A stretch of DNA of 64,000 bases from Nocardia suismassiliense (lineage in GTDB: Bacteria; Actinomycetota; Actinomycetes; Mycobacteriales; Mycobacteriaceae): assembly GCF_900269665.1 (NCBI RefSeq), contig NZ_LT985361.1, positions 1,827,448-1,891,447 on the forward strand, read 5' to 3'. How positions within the stretch are numbered: position 1 is the first letter of the stretch; every line of letters starts with the position of its first letter. Positions 26,990 through 35,947 of this stretch are shown piece after piece. The translations under genes and the position numbers were made by a program. The notes below the pieces were generated by a model. The model ran no database searches. It worked only from the letters and a program-made list of their open reading frames with translations, and had not been told where the DNA came from.

Positions 26990-27919
26990 TCAGTCGCGCG
27001 GTGCCACCGAGGCGGCGAACCCGTCCAGGAGATGTTGCAGGCCGAATTCGAAGAGCCGGTCGATGTCGAACTGAAAGTCGTTGCGCTCGTTGAGCCGTGC
27101 GAGCGTGGGAAACTGCCCGCCGGCCAGGAACTGCTCGAACTCCGGCTCGCGCACATCCCACGGTTCGACCGGTGCGCCTGCCCGGCGTAGCCCGGCTTCC
27201 AATTCCAGGTTCACGGCGATGCCGCGCACGTAGCTGTACAGCGAGACGTGCGCGTAGATCACGGCGTCCGGACCGAGACCGAGGTCGTCGAAGGCGCGCA
27301 CCGCCCATTCGGTGTGCGCCAGCAACTTCGGCGTCGGATCCGGCTGATTCACCCAGATGGCCGCGACCACCCACGGATGCCGGTGGTACATCGCCCATTG
27401 CAGGCGGGCGAGCACTTCCAGGCGTTCGCGCCAGCCCGCGGGCGCCGGGTTCGGGAAGTCGGCTTCACCGAAAGCCGCGTCCGCCATCAGCAGCACCAGT
27501 CGATCCTTGCTGCCCACGTGGCGATACAGCGACATGGTCGGCACGCCGAGTTCGGTGGCCACGCGGCGCATCGACAGTGCCGCAAGCCCTTCGGCGTCGG
27601 CGATGGCCATACCCGCGCGCACCACCAGCTCCGCGGTCAGTTCGGTATCGCGGCTGTGCTCGCGCGCGGGTGCGGCCTGCGGGGTGTCCACCACGGTGCC
27701 GACACCCGGGACGGCACGCACCACTCCTTCCTGGCGCAGCACGGCCAGCACCTTGGTCGCGGTGGCGATGGCGACGCCCCACTCCTTGGTGATCTGCCGT
27801 GCGGAGGGCACCCGGTCGCCGGCCCGCAGCTCGCCGGAGGTGATCCGCTGCTGGATCTCCGCGGCGATACGCAGGTAGGGCGGGGTGGCGTCGGCGGCGC
27901 CAGCTGTACTAGTACGCAT
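26990..27919 (-). CDS. GntR-TetR fusion regulator
   Basis: A 309-aa regulator with two DNA-binding domains. Residues about 13-80 are a GntR winged helix (IQQRITSGELRAGDRVPSAR, EGVVRAVPGVGTVV). Residues about 95-145 are a TetR helix-turn-helix (SMRRVATELGVPTMSLYRHV). The rest is a TetR C-terminal domain of the type seen in tetracycline-repressor-like proteins. ATG 27919 was chosen; a start at 27937 would enter the operator region. It is divergent from an FAD monooxygenase, with an 11-bp-arm inverted repeat between them. Confidence 0.88.
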   Translation of the reverse strand: MRTSTAGAADATPPYLRIAAEIQQRITSGELRAGDRVPSARQITKEWGVAIATATKVLAVLRQEGVVRAVPGVGTVVDTPQAAPAREHSRDTELTAELVVRAGMAIADAEGLAALSMRRVATELGVPTMSLYRHVGSKDRLVLLMADAAFGEADFPNPAPAGWRERLEVLARLQWAMYHRHPWVVAAIWVNQPDPTPKLLAHTEWAVRAFDDLGLGPDAVIYAHVSLYSYVRGIAVNLELEAGLRRAGAPVEPWDVREPEFEQFLAGGQFPTLARLNERNDFQFDIDRLFEFGLQHLLDGFAASVAPRD

Positions 27920-27968
27920 GGCACGAATACTAACCACTTCACCAGCACAGTGTGCGCTAGTACGCTAT

Positions 27969-28000
27969 GTACAACGTACGGGCTGTCATGTACGTTGTAC
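27969..28000. promoter_or_regulatory. Long inverted repeat, likely operator
   Basis: GTACAACGTAC (27969-27979) and GTACGTTGTAC (27990-28000) are perfect 11-bp arms separated by 10 bp. They lie 50 bp upstream of the regulator start and 37 bp upstream of the monooxygenase start, which is ideal for controlling both divergent genes. Each arm contains the smaller near-palindrome GTAC-AAC-GTAC. Confidence 0.65.
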
Positions 28001-28036
28001 TCCGACAGCTCGAAGCGCAGCAGAAGTGAGAACGCC

Positions 28037-29176
28037 ATGACGAACAAGAACATCCTGATTTCCGGCGCCGGAGTCGCAGGCCCGGCGCTGGCGTACTGGC
28101 TGCGCAGGCACGGCTACACCCCGACGGTGGTGGAGCGGGCGGCGGCACCGCGCCCCGGCGGTTATGCGGTCGACTTCCGCGGCCCGGCGATCACGGTGCT
28201 CGACCGGATGGGGATCCTCGACGAGGTGCGCAAGTACAGCACCACCATTCGCGACAGCAAGGTGGTGGACAGCGACGGGCGCCACCTCGTGACCATGCCG
28301 GCGGCGATCTTCGCCGGTGAACTGGAGGTGCTCAAGAGCGATCTGACCGACATCCTCTACGCACTGACCAAGGACGAGACCGAGTACCTCTTCGACAACT
28401 CGATCACCGCGCTCGACGAGGAAGCCGACGGCGTGCTGGTGCATTTCGAACGAGGCGAGCCGCGCCGGTTCGACCTCGTGGTCGGCGCGGACGGGATGTA
28501 CTCGAAGGTGCGGGCCCTCGCCTTCGGCGAGCACGCGGACTACCTCCACCACTTGGGCGTCTACAACGCCATCTTCGCCACCGACAACTTCCTGAACCTC
28601 GACTACGAGGGCTTGGCCTGCCAGCTCGGCAACGGCAGGTCGGCGAATGTGTTCAGCGCCAGGGACAACACCGAGGCCCGCGCCGCGCTGTACTTCGCCG
28701 CGGAGCTGCTCGACTACGACCGGCGTGATCTCGATGCCCAGAAGCGGCTCCTGGCCGAACGTTTCGCGGGGGACGGCTGGGAGATGCCGCGCCTGCTGGA
28801 GTATCTGGCCGCGTCGTCGGACCTGTACCTGACGCCGGTCAGTCAGGTCCGCATGGACACCTGGTCGACGGGCCGGATCGTGCTGCTCGGCGACGCCTGC
28901 GCCTGCGCGTCACCGCTGTCCGGTCGCGGCACCTCACAGGCTCTTGTCGGTGCCTATGTCCTGGCGGGTGAACTGGCCACCGCCGCAGGTGATTACGCCG
29001 CCGCGTTCGCCAGTTACGAGAACCAGCTGCGCGACTACGTGAAAGTCAACCAGGCAGGTGCTGAGGAAGTGGTCGGCATGATGTTCGCCGAACCGCCGCC
29101 GCAGGAGGTGTTCGACGCGATGGCCGCCAACCCGCCGGAGGCCGATCCCGAACTCGTCACCTTGAAGAACTACTGA
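28037..29176 (+). CDS. FAD-dependent oxidoreductase/monooxygenase
   Basis: A 379-aa flavoprotein hydroxylase: ILISGAGVAGPALAYWLRRH at the N-terminus, the DG motif in VVGADGMYSKVRALAFG and the ribose-binding GDACACASPLSGRGTSQAL. The layout resembles TetX- and anhydrotetracycline-hydroxylase-like enzymes, but that relationship needs a tree. Under apparent control of the divergent GntR-TetR regulator, whose C-terminal domain type also suggests an aromatic polycyclic ligand. The stop is 4 bp from the convergent transporter stop. Confidence 0.85.
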   Translation: MTNKNILISGAGVAGPALAYWLRRHGYTPTVVERAAAPRPGGYAVDFRGPAITVLDRMGILDEVRKYSTTIRDSKVVDSDGRHLVTMPAAIFAGELEVLKSDLTDILYALTKDETEYLFDNSITALDEEADGVLVHFERGEPRRFDLVVGADGMYSKVRALAFGEHADYLHHLGVYNAIFATDNFLNLDYEGLACQLGNGRSANVFSARDNTEARAALYFAAELLDYDRRDLDAQKRLLAERFAGDGWEMPRLLEYLAASSDLYLTPVSQVRMDTWSTGRIVLLGDACACASPLSGRGTSQALVGAYVLAGELATAAGDYAAAFASYENQLRDYVKVNQAGAEEVVGMMFAEPPPQEVFDAMAANPPEADPELVTLKNY

Positions 29177-29180
29177 TCGG

Positions 29181-30329
29181 TCAACGGGGCGCAGGGGCGG
29201 GCCGAAGCAGCGCGCCGTTCAGTACGCCGCGAGCAGTGCGCACCGCCACCGCCGACCACGCGGCGACCAGAGCGACATAGAGGATGATCGCGATGGCGGC
29301 GAAAAGGTTTGCGCCGGTGTGGGTGTAGAGCACGGTGCTCCCGGTGACACAGGTGCCGAGCGGGAAGGTGAAGCCCCACCAGGTCAGGTTGAAGGTCAAT
29401 TCGCCTGCACGATAGGCCTTTACGGTGACCGCACTCGCCAGTGCCAGCCACAGCATGGCGAACCCCCAGGTGGCGAGGCCGAAGATGACCGAGAAGACCA
29501 GCAGGCCCTTGGCGTAGAGGTCGGGCATGGCCGCGGGGGCCACAGTGGCGAGCAGGCCTGCGGCGGTGACGGATTGACCGAGCGGCCCGAGCACGATCCA
29601 CAGGGTGGGCACCATGCTCGCGGCCGGGGTGCCGTGATGCACCAGCCGCGACCAGATCATGGTGATGGTGACCAGGGCGGCGATCAGGCTGAGGCCGAAC
29701 ATCGCGACACAGAGCAGCAGCATGGTCATCCGCAGCTGACCCGCGGGGGTGTGCGGGATGAGCAGGGCGCCCATCGCGGCGGACACCATCGGCGGGACCA
29801 CCGGCATCAACCAGCCACCGAACGCGGCATCGGCGCCGACGCGGTGCCTGGTGAACATCCGGTAGGGGACGGCGAAGGCGGTCAGCAGGCCCAGCACGGT
29901 GCCCGCGATCCACAGCACCCAGTCGATCGCCACCGCGGCGGGCATGCCGATCACGTCGGAACCGAGCAGCAGGGTGCCGCCGCCGACGGTCAGCAGCGCC
30001 ATCGGCGGTGCGCCGAAGAACTGCGACATCACCGGGTGGTTGCGATGGTCGCGGGCGGTGTCGGGGAAGCGCACCCAGTGGGCGACCCACGCGACGCTCA
30101 AAGCCACCAGCAGCGCGGCGGCCAGCGCCCACACGACAGTCGCGGCGCCGCGCAATCCGGGGAACTGCCACGGCAGGGTGGCCGCGGCATTGGCGACGAT
30201 GCCTGTGCCCATCACCGCGGCGAACCAGTTGGGGCCGAGCTGGCGCAGCGAGCCGGACCGGCGCGGACGGTGGTCGAGCTCGCCGACCAGACGCCGAGGT
30301 GCGGGGCGGAAGGTCACGGTGGCGGTCAT
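29181..30329 (-). CDS. TDT family transporter (TehA/SLAC1-like)
   Basis: A 382-aa membrane protein with about ten hydrophobic helices. It starts LGPNWFAAVMGTGIVANAAA, the signature of the tellurite-resistance/dicarboxylate transporter family, and keeps FNLTWWGFTFPLGT near the end. Family members carry C4-dicarboxylates, malate, sulfite or other anions. ATG 30329 was chosen because residues upstream are low-complexity. Divergent from a LysR regulator, the common arrangement for sulfite or anion exporters of this family. Confidence 0.85.
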   Translation of the reverse strand: MTATVTFRPAPRRLVGELDHRPRRSGSLRQLGPNWFAAVMGTGIVANAAATLPWQFPGLRGAATVVWALAAALLVALSVAWVAHWVRFPDTARDHRNHPVMSQFFGAPPMALLTVGGGTLLLGSDVIGMPAAVAIDWVLWIAGTVLGLLTAFAVPYRMFTRHRVGADAAFGGWLMPVVPPMVSAAMGALLIPHTPAGQLRMTMLLLCVAMFGLSLIAALVTITMIWSRLVHHGTPAASMVPTLWIVLGPLGQSVTAAGLLATVAPAAMPDLYAKGLLVFSVIFGLATWGFAMLWLALASAVTVKAYRAGELTFNLTWWGFTFPLGTCVTGSTVLYTHTGANLFAAIAIILYVALVAAWSAVAVRTARGVLNGALLRPAPAPR

Positions 30330-30376
30330 GTCTCCAGCGTCGCCGGATGCCGTCGGGTCGGGTAGCGGGCATGTTC

Positions 30377-30390
30377 CTATGTATGCATAG
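30377..30390. promoter_or_regulatory. Candidate LysR binding box
   Basis: CTATG-TATG-CATAG, with 5-bp arms, lies in the 70-bp gap between the divergent transporter and LysR genes, 10 bp before the LysR start. Its symmetry and size fit the T-N11-A LysR recognition rule. Confidence 0.4.
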
Positions 30391-30399
30391 ACTCGTTCT

Positions 30400-31311
30400 A
30401 TGCCCCTGTCGCCGCGAGTTCCCGACCTGGCCGCGCTCGACCTGCTGCTCTCGGTCATCGAGCTGGGCAGCCTCGGCCGGGCCGCGGCGGCACACGGCAT
30501 CAGTCAGCCCTCCGCGTCCTCGCGCATCCGATACCTGGAGAAGCTCGTCGGCGTGCCGGTGCTGGAGCGCACCACGCTCGGCTCCCGGGCGACCCCTGCC
30601 GGTTCGCTGATCGCGGAGTGGGCCCGCGGGGTGATCCGCGCGGCCGAGCAACTCGACGCCGGAATCGATAGCCTGCGCGCCGAACGCGACTCGCATCTGC
30701 GGGTCGCGGCCAGCCAGACGATCGCCGAGTACCTCTTCCCCGCCTGGCTGATGAAGCTGCGGGCCGGCGCGCCGGGCACCGCGATCGCCTTGGAGTCGGG
30801 CAACTCCGTCGAGGTCGCCGAGCAGGTCCTGGACCACAAGGCGGCCATCGGTTTCATCGAGAGCCCGCAGAGCTTCCGCGGCCTGGAGTCCCATGTCGTC
30901 GCGCACGACCGCTTGGTCGTCGTGGTTGCGCCCGCGCACCGCTGGGCCCGGCGCGGCTCCGTGGGCCGCGCCGAGCTCGCCGAAACCCCGCTGATCCAAC
31001 GGGAATCCGGCTCCGGCACCCGGAACTGGTTCGAGCACGCGGTGTCTCGCGAAATCGCCGGCTGGCGACCCGAGGTCGCGCTGGAGCTGTCCTCCACCAC
31101 CGCCATCAAGACCGCGGTGGCTTCGGGCGCGGGCCCGGCCGTACTGAGTTCCCTGGCCGTGGCAGCCGAAATCGCCGCGGGCACCCTGGTATCGCCGAAG
31201 ATCACCGACTTGGCACTGGAGCGCACCTTGCGCGCCGTGTGGCCGACCGGACAGCGGCCGACCGGTCCGGCCCGCGACCTCTATACGATCGCCCGCGCCA
31301 CCGCCCGGTAG
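30400..31311 (+). CDS. LysR family regulator
   Basis: A 303-aa LysR regulator: HTH with LDLLLSVIELGSLGRAAAAH and ISQPSASSRIRYLEKLVGV, then a substrate-binding domain (VAASQTIAEYLFPAWLMKL). Divergent from the TDT-type transporter, which it probably regulates in response to an anion. The stop codon is 4 bp before the convergent PhoU-like stop. Confidence 0.92.
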   Translation: MPLSPRVPDLAALDLLLSVIELGSLGRAAAAHGISQPSASSRIRYLEKLVGVPVLERTTLGSRATPAGSLIAEWARGVIRAAEQLDAGIDSLRAERDSHLRVAASQTIAEYLFPAWLMKLRAGAPGTAIALESGNSVEVAEQVLDHKAAIGFIESPQSFRGLESHVVAHDRLVVVVAPAHRWARRGSVGRAELAETPLIQRESGSGTRNWFEHAVSREIAGWRPEVALELSSTTAIKTAVASGAGPAVLSSLAVAAEIAAGTLVSPKITDLALERTLRAVWPTGQRPTGPARDLYTIARATAR

Positions 31312-31314
31312 CGC

Positions 31315-31998
31315 CTACGCACTGTCGGCAGGCTGGGCGGTCGGTGGAACTCCGGTGTCCAGGAAGCGAATCAGGCGATCGATGCGGGCGGTGTGGTCGA
31401 CGCAGCGTTCGAGGTGGTTGGCGAGCAGCGCGATGGTGATGGCGGCGGTGGTCGACTGCTCAGGGCCGGGGGCGGCGAGGGCCGAATGTAGCTGCTTGTG
31501 CAGCAGTTCCATCGCATGCAGTCCGGGATCCTGTTCGGCGGGCGGTTCTTGGTGACCGGTCGCGACGGCCTGACCGCTGAGTGCGGTGCGGGTCGCGGCG
31601 AGCGTGCCCATGGCGGCCAGGATGTCGAGAATCGGTTGCGGCGCAACATGTCCCGGATGGCTTTGATAGACCTGGTCGGCGACCCGGCTGAACAGCGCGC
31701 CGATCCGCGACAACTCGGTAGCGATCTGGATGGCGGTGACCACGTGACGCAGGTCGCGGGCGACCGGCGCCTGCAACGCGAGCAGCACCACCGTGCGCGC
31801 CTCGCACGCGCCGTACATCGTCTGTAGTCGCTCATCGAGTGCGAAAACCTCATACGTGGCGGTGAGATCGGCACCGACCAATGCGTCGGTCACCCGCTCG
31901 GCCGCGTCATGGGTAAGCCTGCACATCAACGTCAAATCATTGGTCAACGCGACTAGCTCGCGAGTGAACTGGGTGCGCACGCGCAAATTCTCGCCCAT
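31315..31998 (-). CDS. PhoU-like protein
   Basis: A 227-aa all-helical protein with two PhoU-type repeats (MGENLRVRTQFTRELVALTN, VVTAIQIATELSRIGALFSR, LANHLERCVDHTARIDRLI). PhoU proteins dampen phosphate uptake signalling at the PstSCAB-PhoR complex. No pst genes are nearby, so this may be an accessory copy. The ATG at 31998 corresponds to the usual PhoU N-terminus; a longer start adds 21 unconserved residues. Divergent from the transglutaminase-like gene. Confidence 0.8.
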   Translation of the reverse strand: MGENLRVRTQFTRELVALTNDLTLMCRLTHDAAERVTDALVGADLTATYEVFALDERLQTMYGACEARTVVLLALQAPVARDLRHVVTAIQIATELSRIGALFSRVADQVYQSHPGHVAPQPILDILAAMGTLAATRTALSGQAVATGHQEPPAEQDPGLHAMELLHKQLHSALAAPGPEQSTTAAITIALLANHLERCVDHTARIDRLIRFLDTGVPPTAQPADSA

Positions 31999-32121
31999 AA
32001 CCGCGCGGCCGGTCGCATTAATCCCCACCTGGCCATGAATTGACGGTGCAGATGATGCCAACTCGCCGTTATCTAGTCGAGAATAGGCAGGGCACTTGAC
32101 CGCGACGGACAGGATTGTGGT

Positions 32122-32925
32122 GTGAAGCGCGATGTCTCAGCTCAGCTCGAGGTGGCGATCACCGCGCCGACCACCCTCGAATTCCAGATCGCCGTCGCCC
32201 GCCAGCCGAACCTGGACCTGACCGAGTCGCTGGTGTTCGAGCTGGACGGCTGGCCTATCACGCCCTGGGAAATACTCGGCCCGCACGGCACCCGCATCCA
32301 CAAATTCTCGGTCGGCCCGGGCACGGTGCGGGCGCACTACCGCGCGACCGTGCTGGGCCACGCGACACCGGAGACCACCACCGACTACGACCGCGCGCTG
32401 TACCTGCGGCCGAGCCGGTTCGCCGAGTCGGACAAGCTGCTCGGCTTCGCCGCCACCGAATTCGGTTCCGGCACACCGGATGCCCAGCTCGCCGTGCTGG
32501 TGTCACAGTGGGTCGGCCGCCGGATCCGCTACGTCGCGGGCAGCAGCGACCCGATCGACGGCGCGGTGGAGACGCTGCTGTCCGGGGCAGGCGTGTGCCG
32601 CGACTTCGCGCACCTGGTCGTGGCGCTGCTGCGCGCGGTGAAGGTGCCCGCGCGGGTGGCGTCGGTGTACGCACCGGGCTGCGCGCCGATGGACTTCCAC
32701 GCCGTCGCCGAGGCCTACATCGACGGCGCCTGGCGCGCCCTCGACGCCACCGGCCTGGCGCCGCGCTCGACCCTGGTCCGGATCGCCACCGGCCGGGACG
32801 CCTCCGATATCGCGTTCCTGGACAACCACGGCGGTGAGATGAAGGTGCGCAGCCTGCAGATCCACGCCACGGTGGACGGCCTGCTGCCCTTCGACGACAA
32901 CCTCACCCCGACCGCGGTCTGCTGA
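32122..32925 (+). CDS. Transglutaminase-like domain protein
   Basis: A 267-aa protein of the bacterial transglutaminase-like family. The N-terminal beta-rich domain ends near residue 100. The catalytic core has C159 (GAGVCRDFAHL), H193 (DFHAVAEAY) and D208 (ALDATG), so the Cys-His-Asp triad is complete. Family members act as peptidases or amidases. No signal peptide, so probably cytoplasmic. GTG start. Confidence 0.88.
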   Translation: MKRDVSAQLEVAITAPTTLEFQIAVARQPNLDLTESLVFELDGWPITPWEILGPHGTRIHKFSVGPGTVRAHYRATVLGHATPETTTDYDRALYLRPSRFAESDKLLGFAATEFGSGTPDAQLAVLVSQWVGRRIRYVAGSSDPIDGAVETLLSGAGVCRDFAHLVVALLRAVKVPARVASVYAPGCAPMDFHAVAEAYIDGAWRALDATGLAPRSTLVRIATGRDASDIAFLDNHGGEMKVRSLQIHATVDGLLPFDDNLTPTAVC

Positions 32926-32931
32926 GCGCGA

Positions 32932-34092
32932 TCAGGAGATGTTCTTCAGGAACGACACCGCGTTCGCGCTACCCGCCACCACGATGTCGAGCTTGCCGTC
33001 ACCGTCGAAGTCGGCCACGACCGGCGTCTGCGGCTGTGCCGTGACGCTGAAATCTCCTGTCTTGCTGATGGTTCCGCCGTTGCCGGTGAAGATCACCATT
33101 TTGGAGTTCAGCACGGCCGACATCGCGGCATCGAGCTTCCCGTCCCGATTGAAGTCGCCGGCGGCGATGCTGGTCGGGCCGAGGCCGGAGATGTTCACCC
33201 GGTCGGTCTTCTTGAAGTCACCCTGACCGTCCGACAGCAGCAGCGTGGTGCTGAAGGAGAACGAGTCGGCGGTGATCACGTCATCGATGCCGTCGTTGTC
33301 GAAATCGGCCGCGCGCACATCCTCGGTGATCAAGCCGCTGGTGCTCGCGCCGCGCCGGGTGAAGCTGCCGTCGCCGTTACCGGTGAACACGTGCACCTGT
33401 TGCAGCACGTCGTTGTTGATCGCGATATCGATCTTGTTGTCCGAGTTGAACTTTCCGACGGTGAACGCCGCGGCGACGCCGGGGATCACGCTGGTCGGCC
33501 CGCCTTCGAGGGTGCCGTCGCCCTTGCCGAGCCAGGTCTTCACGCCGGCCGGCACCAGGCTGAGCACATCGGCCTTGCCGTCGCCGTTGGCGTCCGCGAC
33601 GATCACTTCCTGTTGTGCGCCTTCGAGTGTCAGGTACTTCTCGGCCGGCTTGAAGGTGCCGTTGCCGTTGTTCAGGAAGGTCGCGACCGTCGTCCAGGCC
33701 TGCGCGACGACGTCGGGCTTGCCGTCACCGTTGAGGTCGCCGACGCCCACCGCGCCGAAACCGTTGCCCGCGTCGCCCACCCTGGTGCCGGTGTTGAACC
33801 GGCCGTCGCCCCGGCCGGTCATCAGAATCGGCCCTGCCCCTTGGAAATCGGCCGAGACGATATCGGCCTTGCCGTCGCCGTCGAAGTCGGCGGTGACGGT
33901 GCCGATCGCGGACGGACCGGGCCCCCACGACGGAAATTGGCCACCGGAGGGCGAATCCACCTTCGGCGCGAAATTGATCGCGCCCGCGGCATGCGCGGGA
34001 GCGGGGGCGGTCAGGACGGAGCCGAGTAGGCCGAACGTCGCGGCGGCCGCGGCGAGAATCACGCCGCGCGGGCGAGGGGAGGGAGCGTACAT
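32932..34092 (-). CDS. Secreted FG-GAP/VCBS repeat protein
   Basis: A 386-aa exported protein. The signal peptide is about residues 1-36 (VILAAAAATFGLLGSVLTAP, cleavage near AHA-AG). The mature part is a chain of about seven FG-GAP repeats with calcium-binding DxDGDGxxD loops such as DFDGDGKADIV, DLNGDGKPDVV, DANGDGKADVL and DFDGDGKLDIV. This predicts a seven-bladed beta-propeller at the cell surface, probably for binding. A CRP-like site lies 45 bp upstream of the start. Confidence 0.88.
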   Translation of the reverse strand: MYAPSPRPRGVILAAAAATFGLLGSVLTAPAPAHAAGAINFAPKVDSPSGGQFPSWGPGPSAIGTVTADFDGDGKADIVSADFQGAGPILMTGRGDGRFNTGTRVGDAGNGFGAVGVGDLNGDGKPDVVAQAWTTVATFLNNGNGTFKPAEKYLTLEGAQQEVIVADANGDGKADVLSLVPAGVKTWLGKGDGTLEGGPTSVIPGVAAAFTVGKFNSDNKIDIAINNDVLQQVHVFTGNGDGSFTRRGASTSGLITEDVRAADFDNDGIDDVITADSFSFSTTLLLSDGQGDFKKTDRVNISGLGPTSIAAGDFNRDGKLDAAMSAVLNSKMVIFTGNGGTISKTGDFSVTAQPQTPVVADFDGDGKLDIVVAGSANAVSFLKNIS

Positions 34093-34136
34093 GAATTGTC
34101 CTGGTGTGCGCAGTGATAAAGCCGGGACCCGGACTT

Positions 34137-34152
34137 TATGACGTGCGTCACA
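34137..34152. promoter_or_regulatory. CRP-like site upstream of FG-GAP gene
   Basis: On the minus strand this reads TGTGACGCACGTCATA, matching the TGTGA-N6-TCACA consensus of actinobacterial CRP/GlxR in one half fully and in the other at three bases. A nearly identical site precedes the mce operon (37221-37236). Confidence 0.4.
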
Positions 34153-34284
34153 GTGGAACAGCGGTTATTCCGATAATTCGTCGGATTGCCCACCGCGCTG
34201 GTATTCGGCTGTGGCACTGTGCCAACGGTTTCGGGCCAACGGTTTCGGTGCTCGCCGCCCACGCCCCGGTGCTACCGTCGCCGC

Positions 34285-34680
34285 ATGCCGAGCAAGCGCG
34301 ATATTCAACATCGAGTGGTCACCACGTTGCAGCGCCGCGTCGTCAATCCGTTGCAGCGCAAGGTACCGGCCCAGCAGCTGCTGGAAACCGTCGGCCGGGT
34401 GAGCGGACAGCCGCGCGTCACCCCGATCGGCGGCCGCAAGAAGGGCAACGAGTTCTGGCTGGTCTCCGAGTTCGGTGACCGCTCCCAGTACATCCGGAAC
34501 ATCAAGGCGAACAACCGCGTTCGAGTACGCCTGCACGGCCGCTGGCACACCGGCACCGCGCACCTGCTGCCCCAGGACGACGCGCGCGCCCGGCTGCGCG
34601 AGCTGCCCCGCGGCAACAGCGCGGTGGTCCAGCTGGTCGGCACCGACCTGCTGACCGTCCGCGTCGACCTGGACGATTAA
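34285..34680 (+). CDS. DUF385/F420-type nitroreductase family protein
   Basis: A 131-aa split-barrel protein of the DUF385 family (deazaflavin-dependent nitroreductase-like): GQPRVTPIGGRKKGNEFWLV, FGDRSQYIRNIKANNRVRV, then GRWHTGTAHLLPQDDA. Characterised members use F420H2 to reduce quinones or nitro compounds, and F420 is made by Nocardia-type organisms. Cofactor use is inferred from the family. ATG 34285. Convergent with the DUF4189 gene. Confidence 0.85.
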   Translation: MPSKRDIQHRVVTTLQRRVVNPLQRKVPAQQLLETVGRVSGQPRVTPIGGRKKGNEFWLVSEFGDRSQYIRNIKANNRVRVRLHGRWHTGTAHLLPQDDARARLRELPRGNSAVVQLVGTDLLTVRVDLDD

Positions 34681-34687
34681 GCGCGCG

Positions 34688-35791
34688 CTACTCTTTCGCG
34701 CACTTCGACCAGAACTGGAACGGCCCCGCGAGATCGAAAGCGGTCTGTCCCCTGGCCACTGCCTTGTCCTGCGCTTCGGTGATGGTGCTGCCCCAGTCGG
34801 AGGCCCAGCCACCGTTGCTGCCGAAGGCGAACGCGACACAGTTGTCCTTCGACCAGACCGGCTCCTGACACGAAGCGCCGCAGGCGATTTGCGCCTGCCC
34901 GATCGCGGCGTCCTGGCTGATCGAGCTCCTGACCCAGTGCACCTCCTCGGTCGCCTCGTTGTAGGCGGCCGCGATCCACACGTTGGTCGCCTTGGGCGTG
35001 GTCGGCGGTGCCGTGCTGATCGGGGGCAGTTTGGCACTCGTCCGGGTGGTCGGCGCGCCAGCGGTACTGGTGGCGACGGCGAAGCTGGTGGTGTCGGCGC
35101 CGCTCGCGTCGACCCGGTCGTTCTTGGCCGAGTTCTTCAACACTTTCAGCCCGATGACCCCGCCGATCACGAGCAGGGTGAGCAGGATCGAACCGATCAC
35201 GGCGAGCACCTTGCCACCGCCGCCGCCACCCGAGCCGGGTCCGCCGGGTCCGTACTGCGGCGGGAACCCCTGCCCGGGCGGACCGGGTGGGAAGCCGCCC
35301 TGCTGCGGCGGATATTGCTGCGGCGCTTGCTGATACATCGGTGCTTGCTGATACGGCGCCTGCTGGTATTGCGGTGCCTGCTGATACTGCGGGACCGGGT
35401 ACTGCGGGACCGACGGGTACGGCTGCCCTTGCGGATCGTAGGGCTGGCCCTGCTGGTACGGATCCTGCTGACTCAACGGGTTCAGCATCGTCGGATCCGC
35501 GGGTGGCACCGGTTGGTAGCCCTGGTTCGGTTGACTCAGCGGGTTCAGCATCGTCGGATCCGCGGGCGGTACCTGCTGATACCCCGGATCCGGTTGGCCG
35601 AGCGGATTGAGCATCGTCGGGTCCGCGCGGTGTTGAGGCGACTGCGCCCCGCCGTCGGCGGCGCCCGGCTGATTCAGCATGGTCGGATCGGCGCGCGAGT
35701 AGCCAGGAGCCTGCTGTTCATCCTTCGCTGCGCTCTGTTGCGCGTGTGGATCGTATGGCTGCCCGGGGTATGGGCCGGGTGGGTTTGACAT
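34688..35791 (-). CDS. Pro/Gln-rich membrane protein with DUF4189 domain
   Basis: A 367-aa protein in three parts. Residues 1-190 are a cytoplasmic Pro/Gln/Tyr-rich region with four ADPTMLN motifs (residues 34, 56, 77 and 98) and a QQAP-repeat segment. One membrane helix (about 194-218) follows a Gly run. After a Thr/Pro linker, the extracytoplasmic C-terminus (about 270-360) is a DUF4189-like domain with cysteines in CGASCQEPVW and NCVAFAFG. ATG 35791 begins MSNPPGPYPGQPYDP, a typical start of such proteins. Function unknown; a surface sensor with a regulatory cytoplasmic tail is a guess. Confidence 0.78.
   Translation of the reverse strand: MSNPPGPYPGQPYDPHAQQSAAKDEQQAPGYSRADPTMLNQPGAADGGAQSPQHRADPTMLNPLGQPDPGYQQVPPADPTMLNPLSQPNQGYQPVPPADPTMLNPLSQQDPYQQGQPYDPQGQPYPSVPQYPVPQYQQAPQYQQAPYQQAPMYQQAPQQYPPQQGGFPPGPPGQGFPPQYGPGGPGSGGGGGGKVLAVIGSILLTLLVIGGVIGLKVLKNSAKNDRVDASGADTTSFAVATSTAGAPTTRTSAKLPPISTAPPTTPKATNVWIAAAYNEATEEVHWVRSSISQDAAIGQAQIACGASCQEPVWSKDNCVAFAFGSNGGWASDWGSTITEAQDKAVARGQTAFDLAGPFQFWSKCAKE
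35480..35692 (-). repeat. Four tandem ADPTMLN coding repeats
   Basis: Within the DUF4189 gene, the heptapeptide ADPTMLN recurs at 22-, 21- and 21-residue intervals. The last two units are almost identical over 21 residues (PPADPTMLNPLSQ plus a Gln-rich spacer). The DNA shows the same repeat as four near-copies of TTCAGCATCGTCGGATCCGC. Confidence 0.85.
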
Positions 35792-35947
35792 GCGTCCCCG
35801 CTGCTGGTTCGTCTCGATCAAGGCCGAGCCAGGGTATCGACTCGGCGCTCGGTTATCTGCCCCTGCCAGTGGGGGCATTGTCCGATTCGGTGCCATTTCC
35901 GGGCCGCCACACCGCGCTGACCTGTGTGCGGAGGGTTAGCTGCAACG

